This document shows positions 43,401 through 55,100 of a DNA stretch of 64,000 bases, one piece after another. This DNA is from Sarcocystis neurona (lineage: Eukaryota; Apicomplexa; Conoidasida; Eucoccidiorida; Sarcocystidae), in assembly GCA_000727475.1 (NCBI GenBank), contig KL647291.1:5689730-5753729 (forward strand), read 5' to 3'. Positions within the stretch are counted from its first letter, which is position 1, and each line of letters opens with the position of its first letter. The translations under genes and the position numbers were made by a program. Below the pieces are notes generated by a model that saw nothing but the letters and a program-made list of their open reading frames with translations, was not told where the DNA came from and did no database searches.

Positions 43401-46400
43401 TACAAGTGCCACGGGCAGGAGGAGCCGGACAGAGCCCCAGACAGAGGCAGAGGAAGAGAGAGTTATAATGTTGCTGCGAGGAAGGTCGTATCGACGTAGC
43501 CAGAGTGAGGGAGAATATTGCTGTTTTTTTGCGAGTGAAGTGAGGCGCACTTTTATACGCGTGTGTGTACGTACACTTCGATAGAGACGGAGGCCAAGAC
43601 GTGGTAGTAAGTGGGCACGTCAGGCACAGAGGTACGCACATAAAGAGAGGGAGGGACAGAAGAAGAGACGGAGATGCATATAACATATAATTGTTCATGT
43701 TGACAGAAAGAGAGGGGAAGAAAAAGAGAAAAAATTCATCCCCAGCTGTAGACAAAGAAACGGGTATTTGTCGATACATATATATGTGTGGATATATATA
43801 TATATATGTGTCAGCAATTACGTAGGTGAAGACATAGAGGAGACGACGGACGTCGACTTGGTGGGATGCAGCAGAGGCTCGCTATTCGTTATTCTCCTCT
43901 CCTCGCGGCGATGATGCACCCCCATAAGCGACACCCGGACTCAAATTTCCACATCTTACATCTCTCTAAACATATATATATATATATATGTATCTGTCTA
44001 TATATATGTATATATGCGTAGTGGGTAAATGACTATGTATATAAATATATGTATATATGCGTATGTACATGTACAGGTGGGTGTGCATATATATTTATTA
44101 TGTAAATGAATACGTGTATATACGTATATATATGTATATGTACCTGTACACGTATATACATGTATATGAACATATATGTGTTGTGTAAATGAATACGTAT
44201 GCATATACATATATATATGTGTACACGTGTGTGTATCTCTATGTGCGTATTATGTGAATGCATATATATATGTGTGTACACGTACGGATGTTCATATATG
44301 TATGTGAATGTATATATACACGTAGATAGAGTTTTTGCGCCTACTATGGAACGAGGATTCACACGTCCCGCAGAGAAACAGAAAGCGTCTTCCAGCACGT
44401 TACGCTACGGCGACGCCAGCAGACCTCTCAAAAAGTTGTATTATACCACCTCTACCCTTCGCCTGTATTACCCCTAACACATATATATATATATATATGT
44501 GGATGTCTCTCTGTCTCTCCATATATATATATACACCCGTTCACGGGTGCACACGTATATGTATCTATATATATGTATATTTGTGTCTGTCTGAGTGGTC
44601 CTGCGGATTCGTTGTGGTACCCTACCACTCTTGCCCCTGCGGGTAGTACACTTGTTATGCATATATCTCTGTCTCTCTACTTACAATTATATATACGAAT
44701 ATGTATATTCTTTTCACGTGTGTATATGTTTGTATACGTGTGTGTGCGCCGCAGTGGTCCTGCGAATATTTTGAAAGAATCTCGGTAGTTGGTCTGCCAC
44801 GTGCCTCCGCATGCGTTGTGGATATTTGTAGACAGATATTGTACGTACTACTTATGCGCTGGACGGCGCAGCTGCTGGAAATCCTGTTGCTGCGGTGCTG
44901 CTGCTGCGGTGCTGCGCATGCGTGCGTTGCAGGTGCTGGGTGCGAAGCCGAAGCTCCCTGCAGCAACTTCGCAGGCAGACGGCGCAGAAGAAGATGCCGC
45001 AGCAGCAGCAGACTATTCACCGGCGCGTGACGCTGCCGACCGCACAGCTTGCCACCTGGGGCTCCAGCTTGTGGGGTGGGCTGCGCTTCGCCCGCCGCCG
45101 CACCTAGAGGAGCAGGAGCAGGAGCCCGACGACAAACAGCAGCAGCGGCCCCAGCAGCAGGAGCGTGGGGGGGAGCCGGGGCAGCAGCTGCAGCAGAGAC
45201 GGCAAGTGAGCAGTCGCTTTCTTTCTGCCGCAGCTGCTGCTCCAGGGGACCGCGGTGCTCGACGCAGTGTGAAGGAGGTAATACCAATACAAGCAGGACC
45301 ACTGCGTGGTATGGAGCAAGACGAAAAGCCAAAGTGCTGCTACACTCGTCGACGCAGAGCAAGAGAACAGCTACATATTCATCTTTATACTTATATAAGA
45401 AAGAGTAAACCCCCTGCATTTCAAAGACATGAACAGAAAACGTGTTACCAGATTTACCCATCCAAGAAATATATCAGCCGTCCACCTCCACATCTTCCCC
45501 ATACATGTATGTATTCGTATATAAACATATATTGATATGTATACATATATATTTATATATATATTGATATAGATACATGCGCCTATATATATATTTATAT
45601 ATTGATATATATATATATTCATGTAAATAGTTTGTTGCAGATTATTTGTATATGTATATGCAATATAGAAATATATATATATATATATATGTATATACAT
45701 CTCTTCAAATTATTTGTATGTGTATGTACAATATATATGTACACACATGTATGTAGGTGGGTATGCGGTAGGCGCAGATAGACTGAGCGTCACGAAGTGA
45801 GGAATTTCTTGCGTCTCCTGTACAGCTTCCTGGTAACACCTGTTTATACCGACGATTTCTGCATCTGCATCCATACGTGTATATATATATATATATATAC
45901 ATATGCAGATACGTAGGTGCTACACACATACATATATATATATATGTACGAATATTACTCTCTCATATTCGTTTAGTCGTGTACATTAACTGTACGCCAC
46001 AGTATATATCGCCGTTGATTATACGGAATTTCCCGTCTCCTGGGAGGCCCGCCTCTTTTTATCGAGGAAACTGCTGTTTTCTACGTTGCGTCCACAAGGG
46101 TCTGCTCGAGTCAATCACAGCAAACAGAGAAGGCACAGGGAAGTGCATTACCAAGGCGACGCGCAGTCCGTAGCCATGTGTGTATACGTGTATATATATA
46201 CACAATCATATATATGTATACCTATTAGTGTGCGCGCCCCATATGTATGGGGCTGCATCTATGCAAAGAATATGTAGTGGAACAGCCAAATATATATCTC
46301 TGCAACCAGGGGCTCATGCACGTGTACATACACTATACGTTGTGTGCTTGCCCGCCTGATATGGAGGTATGCTGCATACTTGCAGATGCATAGAGGACAT

Positions 46401-48134
46401 CTAAGTGATGTGCTAAATATACACGTGTATGTATAATCAAATATATAGATATCTACGTATATGTGTATATATATGTATATACGTGTATGTATGTATAGAG
46501 GTACGTATATACATGTGTATGTATTTATATGTGTATGAATGTGTATGTGTATTTATGCCCGCACAGGGGGGGGCGTGTACGCGTGCTATATCTTTCTTAG
46601 TGTTTCAAGCACAGGTGCCTGTACGGCCATATATACAGGCGTATGTAACCAAGGATATACCCATGCGTGCATATATCTGTGTATGTGTATGTGTGTGTGT
46701 GTGTGCAGAGCAACGTATGTATGTACGCGTAGGTAGAATTTGTGTGGCTTTGGCTGTAAGGAGCAGCCGGTTTTTCTGCGTCTACGCGGCACTCGTATAT
46801 GCGTGCGCTTTCTTGGTCATGTTTGCACGTGTGTACATACATATGTATGGAGGGTGCATGTGAGTAGTAGGAGTATACGTCTGTGCATGTACACGTGTAG
46901 GTCTGTATAGAGGAGCATGTGTCGGGATGCAGGCACGCATATATATGACATACGTATACAGACACATGTGTAATGCGTGTGGGTGGGACGTATACAGCCG
47001 AACGGGGAGGCGGCTTCTTCGACGCACGCGGCCACGGACGCAGTACACAACTTGGACCTGCTGGTCACGCTGGAGCTGCAGGCGCAGCTGCAGCAGCAGC
47101 AGCGGCAGAAACAGCAGCAGAAGGAAGGGCAGCAGCAGGAAGGGCAGCAGGAGGACGGGCGGCGGCAGGACGGGCAGCAGCAGCGTAACGTGCCTTTGGT
47201 GGGGTTGTTGGTGCGGAGAAAGGGACTAGCAGAAGGCTCAGGAGGTATAGAAATTGAAGCGTACACTCCGACAGCGAACTGCTGGCGTATTGGCATGCAT
47301 TCCCCGCAGCTGCTGCCTACTGCGAGAGAGCAGCTGGAGCAGATGCTTCCACCTTTTGGAGCGAGCGACAGGCCCGGCGTCGGCGCAGGCGAGCCGCCAG
47401 CAGGGAGCAGGAGGAGAGGCGGCAGCAGCGGACCAGACAGCAGCCACGGCAGGAGCGCAGCAGGTTGGGCCAGCAGCCGCAGCAGGACCGGTGGCGTGTC
47501 TGCAGGAAGTCCTGAGAGCAGTGAAGAAGGAAAGCTGCAGGAAGAGAAGCAGAGCGAAGACGAAGGGCAGCAGAAGGACGTGGCTAGTGCTGCTGCTGCC
47601 GCTGGGGCTCCTCTGTCATGGGGCGGAAGGACAGCTGCTGCACTGCGGCGCCCCAGGAAAGGGTATTCTGCGTGGAGCTCGACGCGAAACGGCAGCAGAA
47701 GTGGAGCAGCAGCAGATGCCGAGAGTCGTGGGGAGGACGCAGCTGCAGCGGCTTTGTGGGGTGTGCAGCAGCAGCAGCTGAAGCAGCCCATTTGCATTGA
47801 TGGCGTGCCTTTCTCCTCACTGCCCCTCGCATTTCTGTACCGGTACTTGCCGGTCGTTGCTGCTGAAGAAGAGAAGACAGGTGACGGTGCAGCAGCAGCT
47901 GGCGGCCGCGAGGGCGGGGGGTGGGGGGAGGGGCCTGTGGAGGAGCAGGAAAACTTCTTTCTCTTTGAAGAAGCTCCGAACGATGACGACGTGCTGCTGG
48001 CAGACGCTGCTGCTGGCGGTTACGGCGCAGCGCCTCCTACAACTGCAAAGAAAAAGCGTCTGGTGCGCAGCCAAGTCGTGTCCTGCAGCAGAGGCGGCCC
48101 AGCAGCAGGTCACGAAATCTCGACGCGCCTGCAG
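40412..48134 (+). CDS. NPL4: NPL4-like protein, Cdc48/p97 cofactor (core exons)
   Basis: NPL4 with UFD1 recruits ubiquitylated substrates to the Cdc48 ATPase. Exons 40412-41914, 42037-42192, 42728-43150, 44933-45277 and 46998-48134 all join in phase 0, with good donors (GTAAGT at 41915, GTAGGC at 42193, GTAAGT at 43151) and pyrimidine-rich acceptors. Family-like blocks in order: QPVKHQERVGVVSLDVGD (like the N-terminal ubiquitin-like fold); VLRSLLQAAW then ALLYGRV and EIRVEGVLLL (MPN-like core, cf. FGYLYGRY); HLGLQLVGWAAL (cf. KLGLRKVGWIFTDL); SSRFLSAAAAAPGD; PLVGLLVRRK and IEIEAYTPTANC (cf. FEGYQVSNQC); LPLAFLYRYLPVV. The zinc-binding Cys/His motifs of zf-NPL4 were not seen. Exon 1 and exon 5 carry long Ala/Ser/Gln inserts. 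The start is uncertain (ATG 40412 or 40502). The identification rests on remembered family motifs and is moderate. Confidence 0.6.
42541..42740 (+). repeat. Duplicated splice-acceptor segment, NPL4-like intron 2
   Basis: The sequence around the exon 3 acceptor (TGAACGTTTTGCAG then GTCGTGTT, 42714-42735) has a near-copy 123 bases upstream (TGAACGTTCTTCAG then GTAGTGTT, about 42591-42612). Both are preceded by TGTGTGTG-rich sequence. The upstream copy also ends in AG and could act as a decoy acceptor. Confidence 0.65.
43780..44720. repeat. AT-type microsatellite field, NPL4-like intron 3
   Basis: Long TATATATGTATATG runs alternate with a core TATGTAAATGAATACGT that recurs at about 44098, 44183 and, degenerate, 44250. 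AGTGGTCCTGCG occurs at about 44593 and 44752 within similar surroundings. All of it lies in the 1.8-kb intron 43151-44932. One GTGTACGTACAC palindrome is at 43565-43576. Confidence 0.6.
45500..46960. repeat. AT-type microsatellite field, NPL4-like intron 4
   Basis: TATATATTGATATG-type runs fill 45500-45740, 45870-45950 and 46420-46560. A 30-base core (ATTATTTGTAT, then GTATAT/GTATGT, then CAATATA) is present at about 45641 and 45707. Between them are unique stretches without coding character. A G run (GGGGGGG) is at 46566. Confidence 0.55.
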
Positions 48135-48290
48135 GTGAACAAAAAAAGCAGCAGCTGCAGCAATGATATAAAGAAGCGACGCCCCGAGAGAAGGCGCCCG
48201 CTGCGCCGCCAAAAGATACACAGTCGCTCTTGACGGTAGCGAACGGACATGCATGCCCACACAGAGAGAATGGAGAAAATAAGAGAGAAA

Positions 48291-48498
48291 GAAGCTGACA
48301 TCGCTTTGAGTAAAATTCTCCACGTGAATCCATAAGCACTGACATACAAACTTACGCGTACACATACATATACATATGTGTGTATATGTATATATATATG
48401 TGGAAGAAGGAAGAAGCAAGAAAGATGCCGGTACTGCTTTAAGTAGAGTTCACCACGTGAACGCGTAACTACTGACATACATACTTACGTATACACAT
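48291..48498. repeat. Degenerate ~130-bp direct duplication after NPL4-like exon 5
   Basis: About 75 bases at 48291-48367 (TTGAGTAAAATTCTCCACGTG, then ACTGACATACAAACTTACG) recur with changes at 48421-48497. The copies are separated by AT microsatellite. They are not in a recognised exon. Confidence 0.6.
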
Positions 48499-49066
48499 AT
48501 CTATATATTTGTGTATACATACGTATATCTGTGAATTCCTAGTTGCCGATGTATGCAGTCTAAGCTTGTGTATACATACGTGTGCTGTTGAAGAAAAGAA
48601 AGAGACCGACGCACTGCAAGTGCTTCAAGAGCTGCTCTCAGCGTAGAAATCCACTTAAAAACCGACGCCGCCGTATCTTGATATATATATATATATATTT
48701 CTTGAAATTACACGTGTATTCGTATGCATTTGTCTACATGTGTCTATCTGTGTACGTATTTACTTGTGTGTCCGTATCCATATATGTATATATCTGCGCG
48801 CCTGCGAACGCATGCAGCCGTAGCATCTAAGCCGCAGGCACAGACATCTCCTACCAAGAGGGAAGACATACACTAGCAAAGGCGCGTACACATATATGTG
48901 TGTACATATCTTTATTGCATATATATATATATATATGTGCGTGTATATGGACCTGTACGTGTGTGTAGACGCCCTTGTCTGATTACGTGCACGTGTGCTT
49001 GCGTGCAAAGGAAACTGGCTGGCCACTTTGCGCGTGGTCGTAGCCAGGAAGAGAAGCAGTCTACAG

Positions 49067-49190
49067 GTGTCTTCCTATGGCCGCACAGTCGTCTACAGGC
49101 TGAAGAAGGAGAGCTTTGTTGCTGTTATTGAATTCTGTGTGCCGCTGGAGCCTGCGCGACTGCTGCCACTCCTGCCACATAGATGTCGCT
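49067..49190 (+). other. Possible exon with VSSYGRTVVYRLKKES
   Basis: After a CTACAG acceptor the plus strand reads, in phase 0, a repeat-free segment (GRTVVYRLKKESFVAVIEF, then PLEPARLLPLLPH). It could be inserted between NPL4-like exon 5 and the exon at 50359, but I found no convincing donor. The opposite strand at 49061-49576 is Ser/Ala-rich and also open. Confidence 0.25.
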
Positions 49191-50358
49191 GGTGCTGCTG
49201 CAGCTGTGCGTGTTGACTCTGCTGCGGGGGAGAACTGCCGGCCTGGTGGAGGTGCTGCTGCCTCTGCTGCTGCTTCTCTCGCCTGCTGCCGCGTCCATTC
49301 TTCCTCGGCATTGCCGCGTCCACGTGCTGCTGGTCGTCTGCAGCGTGACTGCAGCTGGGCTACCGCCGTTCCTTCCTTGCCATGTCTGCGTCGTCTACTC
49401 GCCTTGTTACCGCTGCTGCTGAAGTAGTTGAAAGCGGCACCGTGGCTGCTGCTGCTGCGGTAGCGACGGCTGATACGTGTGTTCTGCCACTCTCGGGCGC
49501 TGCTGCTGCTGTTGCTTGTTGCGTTGCTGCGGGAGGCTCTCCCCGGCTTGTCTGCTCCTGCGTGTATCCCCTGCACGCTGCTGCGGAAATGACCACAGTA
49601 GGAGGAAATCTGCGTGAATTAAGTGTCTTGTCATGCGTACGGTTGCTGCGCCGGTGTCCGGCAGGGTGAAGGGTTCTGTCGTCTTGCGGTGTACGTACGC
49701 TCCAGTGGCAGCCGTCTTCTGTGTGACTCGTTTTCAAAGCGTTCCCCCGGTGCGGAAAAACGTGATCTTGATGATTTACAGTGTGCGCATCGATGGGACT
49801 CATTCTATTCTCTCTCTTCGGTACACCTTGTCAGATACACCTTTTTCTCTATATACACATATATATATATGTGGATGACTTTACGTGTGGAAAGAGACAG
49901 TCAACCGTAGACATACATATATATATATATACGTATGTACTGCAGAGGGAGGATCTCCTTGCGTCCTGTAGGGGGAGTACGCGCGGGAGTTTTCCATTTC
50001 ACATGAAAGGCTTATACAGTCCCCGTGGAGTAGGTGCAGATTTTGGTTAATACGTCCACACATGTACAAGGAGAGGGCAGCACATACATCTATACCTATA
50101 TATATATATATATGCATATCTATCTATCTATCCACAGAGAGGGGAGATGAAGAAAGACGCCTTTACCCTTTAACACACGTTGATGTGTAAAGAGAAAGAG
50201 AGACGGAGAGAAGTAGAAGAAAAGACGGATGTGCGTGCGCGGCTACAGAGTGTGCGTAGAGGACTAAATACGAGCGCGGACGTTTACTGCTGTTCATGCG
50301 TCTATGCGTAGTCTTCGAGACAGCAGTGTCGTTGACGCTGCCTTTGTGTCTATTGCAG

Positions 50359-52140
50359 GAAGTGCTGCATGCGCGGCTGTCTCCCGAAGCCGTTGGTCAG
50401 GAGCTGCTGCGGAGCTTCGAGCTGCTGCAGCAGGTTGCGTCCCTTCTGCCCCACAAGTAAGAATCGGCTGTTCACTAGAAAATACTTGGGCGATTGCAGA
50501 AGCGTGGATGGAACACTCCCCTGGTGCTTCCCCGGCCTTCCTCTTTTTCTGCTGCTGCTGCCTATGCGCTGGCCCTCCCGTCCAGCCTGCTGGCGCCGCT
50601 TTCCGCGCTGCGAAGGCTGCGCATCTGTCCTTGCACGTCGGCGTACATACCTCCGTATGTATATGCCTCGAGGCGCCTGACGTTCAGAGGATGCGTATGT
50701 ACCTGCTTTTCCAGGTGACTCGTGTGCTACCCCCTTATTCGTGACAGCTGCACAAATCTGTGCAGAGAAGTGTCTCTGCCGCAGCCCCGTTCACAGCGCT
50801 GCACGCCCCCGTGTATGTGTGGGCAGCTACGGAGCTCGCTGCCCACATTTGCGCGTATGTATCCGTAGGTATCTCTTCCTCCGTATTTATATATATGTAG
50901 AAACAGAGGGTCAGGACAGACATATGTGGATGTGACGCGGGCGTTGCTCCTCTTCATATTCTACGTTTCTTCACGTGCCTGGCTGTGCAGGGGACCACAG
51001 GAACTGGGGCAGCCGTCTATGCACATCGACGTGCGTGTGCTTGTCTGTACGTTGGCGGGGCCCTGCTTTTCTCCACGTGAGCACGAAGAGCACTTCGAGA
51101 GACTGAGATTGCTTCTTGGGGAAAATATTATGAAGTTTGGCGCAAGGGGGGGGAGGGAAAGGGAATTTTTTTGTTTTTTTCGTGTAGAGAACTGCGTGTA
51201 TGCAGCCTTCGGTAGTGGCCACTTGCACGTGAGTGTACCATGTTATGTATACGTACAGGTACGTGTGTATGCATGTGCCAACACATGCGTGTAGGCGTAG
51301 GTGCACGTATAGGGTCAAGGAAGTGTGAAGTTGAAGAGAGTTGGGGAAGGAACGACCAGACACAGCCTTGGTGCCGTCCGTATTTCTTCTCCCGTAAGTT
51401 CTGTATGTCTGCAGAGTCGCACGTACACATATCCACGTGCACGTCCATACTTCTGTGGATATACATATTTATATGTATATGTGCGGCCCGCGCCGTCACG
51501 GCAGCGCGGCGCTTTCTGCAAGTAGGGATTCGTCGAGGCTGCAGGTGCTGTTGAACGTAGGCGTAGCATCCTCCCCTTCAAAAAATTTGTGGCGGTGATG
51601 TGTGGGGTCGTTTTTTGTAGCGACGCGGATTTTCAGGTCCTCTGCAGAGCCCTCACCAACCAAGCAGCCAGACGAAAGAGACAAAGCAGCAGCGTGCACA
51701 GCAGCAGACACTCCAGCAGCAGCAACGCCAGCATCGCTTCGTCGACCGACGTCGCGGAAGACACTTCTCGGGCTGTTTCGAGCAGCGGGCGGAGCACCTC
51801 CCCTAGAGTGTCGCCCGACACGGCGGGAATGTTGCAGGCGGGTGTGTCACATCGCGAACACCAGGGTATTCGAAGTAGTGCCAGCAACACAGAAGACTGT
51901 AAAATGAGTAGTGATACAAGTGCTAGGCAAACTGCTGTTCCTGAAAGTGTTGCTGCGGCCACTGGGGCGGAGGAACAGGTGAAAACGGAGGAGAAAGCGA
52001 AGACGAACCTTCTGGACGTTTCTGCTTCGCAGCAAGCAGAAGCCGACGCTGCTGATGTTGCACGTGTTCTGCGGCTGCTGCGCGTCCTCACGATGCCCTC
52101 GTTGAATTTTCATCTGCAGGATGAAGAAGACACGTTTTAG
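50359..52140 (+). CDS. Probable 3' exons of the NPL4-like gene, or a separate small gene
   Basis: Three plus-strand exons fit in phase: 50359-50456 (acceptor TATTGCAG, donor AA/GTAAGA), 50991-51030 (acceptor CTGTGCAG) and 51637-52140 (acceptor TTTTCAG, stop TAG). The first reads LSPEAVGQELLRSFELLQQV, helix-like and compatible with the NPL4 C-terminal region. The AA/G split codon to the next exon is exact. The last exon is Ser-rich and acidic and ends RLLRVLTMPSLNFHL then QDEEDTF and stop. The second exon may instead run past 51030; the frame stays open to about 51180. Joined to the upstream exons in phase 0 the whole model is about 1401 aa, over twice the length of human NPL4. Confidence 0.42.
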
Positions 52141-55100
52141 TCTGCGGCTGAGACGGGGCGCGTGCTGAGTGTCCATACACCTCACACTGCGTTTCTCTTC
52201 ACTCAAACGGGCGAAGAGGTTTGACTGTTGATTGTTGTCCCGTCGGGGCGCCCAGAAATCAACTTCTCCTGTGGAAGTTGGTGCGTGCACAGTCTTGTTG
52301 TACGTACGCTTCATTGCTGAGCGCGGTGCTGGTGTACGTAGACCCCTGCAACGCCGCACGCGTCAAGCGGACGGGAAGGAACTCTGCCCGTGCATCACAG
52401 AAAAGCGCATCCGGCTTCCTCTCCTGTTGGAGATACTCGAGTCAGGACATGCAACAGGGGGAGCTTGAGAGTGCAGCAAGGAGTCTCACATGGCCAATCC
52501 ATTGCTACACTGACAAGCTGCGAATTCATACTCGAACGTATTGTGAGTCGAGAGGTGTCAACGGGGAACGTAGTGACGTTCAAATAAACGCGGAGGGAAA
52601 AGGGAACGGCTGGCGGGCCCGCAGGTGCCGCCTGACTGTGTTACACAGGCATATTTTGGGAAGGACAGGACGCATTTGCCGCCTGTACCGCATAAGTGTA
52701 ATACACGCATCATACATATGTACATTTATGTGTATATATGTATACACGTAGACAGAGACAGAGAGGGAGGAAGGAACGTACGTATATGTGTATATGTGTG
52801 CGTGGAGCCGCTGCGTGATGTGCATGTGCCACACGTGTTGGAAACCTGTATATACATACATGGGTTGTATTTGATACGCATGTACATGTGTATATATGCG
52901 GTGTGCAAGTAGGTGTCATATGGGTCTGGCATATCACAAGCCGTAGGAGGGGAGGAGGACTCGAGCAGAACGCAGACCGTTTGTCCGTCGGTCCCAATGT
53001 CGGCCTTGCAGATTTTATTGGTGGCTTGATTTTTTTTCTCTCGACACAACGGCTACACTTCTGTGCATGCGTCTTCTGTGATGTGTACCCCTGTGCGAGA
53101 ATGTAGAGTGGAAAACGTGCTTTTAGGGGAGCACACATCTTAAGTCAGAAGAAGTAAACAGCAAAATACAGGGTTCTCCTGCATATAAGCTGAAGGTGGC
53201 AATCCGTGCACGTATGTATATAATCATAAGTGACTGGTTATTTGCATTGTGCGTCCACTATATGCGTAGTTTACGGGCATGTGGAGGCGTAGTGAATATG
53301 TGTATGTGCACCCGTGGCCTCAGGCTGTGAGCACTTGCTGCCATTGACGCCTGCACACAAACGCTTCGAATCAAGCTCTCTCTCGCAAATATTATTTGCT
53401 GAGAGAGGGAGGTAAGGGGCGGCCGGTAGAAGGGACACTGATATCGCGAGTTCGGCTGGGTCAGTCTGCACGCGTCCCGAGTTGCTCTCAGCGACCTACG
53501 CGCGGCCGACGACGTCAGCCTACAAGAAGGCTATACAAACGAAAAAATCACGTTTATACGTATGGCTGTACCTGGGTAGCTCGAACGAATATACGTATTC
53601 ACGTGTTATACTCGTGTGGATACGCTTGCGGCAGGTATACGTTAGTATAAATATATCTGTGTGACGCCTGTGAGTAGGGGAATAGGAGTGCTCATTTTGT
53701 TCCGTAGCTATTTATCGATCGTGTCGGCGATCACTGTGCACATGCAGGGGACTACACCCGAAGACACACGCTTACACAAAGCGACGTAAACGCTCGCACT
53801 ATCAAAAAGAGACAGCCGGATGCGGCAGGACGGAGACGCAGAAACGCAGCAGGACGTTGAGAGAAGCGGGAAATTGTCATGCTCAAAACGTGCGGGAAGG
53901 AGCTCTTTACATAGAATGTTATGCACCAGAGTGCCCCTCATTTACCTTTTGGTAGCATTTCACACATTTTTATGAGTTATATATACATATATGTATATAT
54001 ATGGAAATACATAGATGTACAGGTGGGCAATCGTGTGCACATACGATTCGCCTGCGCACATGTTTGCAAATAGATACACGTGGATTTACACATATATACA
54101 CACGTGTATATACGAGTGTGGCCGTGACAATTCAGCTTTCGATCCCGGTATTCATCACGTTTAGACCCTCGTTCAAACAGATCCTTAAGGGAAATGCACG
54201 TTCGCGTGCATGTATGTTTGCGAATAAAGCCTCCACACACGCATACATTCTTCAAGATCAAGGCACGCGCGTTACAACAGCGGTTCATTTTGTCGACATC
54301 AATCAGGCCCGAATGTGATCGCTGTCCTGTCAGGGACGCAAAGTGAAACTGCCACATCACTACATGCGAAGCAGCTGTGCCTACTGATAATGGCAGCATT
54401 CAGCATGCGCTTAGAGACGTCTTTACACTGAACTGCTCCTACAAACACCCGTCACCTGTGGACACACATATGCCCGACAAGCGACGGGCGGTCGAAGATC
54501 CATACCTATATATATATATAAATATATGTGATCGCACATATATAGGCACATCCGAAAAATGTCCGTGTTTGAGCTACTGCCTTAAGGGCGCACTGCTCTT
54601 CCATTGCTGCAACGGATACACGTTGTGTTTATTCTGTCGCCAATGCAGCAGCAGCTGTGGAAGAGTACACCTCTTAGTCCGCGACGCGCGAGGTTCCTAG
54701 CTGCTAAAGCCGTGTGCACGCAGATCGTTAGAGATGAATGGAAGATCTCTGCTGTGCGCCGCCCGCAAGCAATCCGATCCTATCTTGTACCGCAGAGGAA
54801 CTAGTCGCAGCAGATGCGCTAGCAGATGCAGCGACAAAAGCAGCAAGCAACACAATCAACAACACAAAACAGGCAGCAGCGGAAGACCAAGCAAAACAAG
54901 ACGTGTATACATTTCAAGCCAACAACCACAGAGGCAGAAATGTCAGAAGCAGCAGCAACAGCCCGCGACGTAAAGCCAGCGGTAGTGGAGCAGGAGCGTT
55001 AGCACTGCAAGAGTTGACAGCAAAAAGCAAACGGGACAGCCTCGCGGCTCACTCATAACAAGGGCTACCAGCGTATGCAGAACTGAAAACTCGGAGCCGA

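Noticed and set aside
53101..53130. TTTTAGGGG as a telomere-like TTTAGGG repeat
   Set aside because: It is a single occurrence, not an array.
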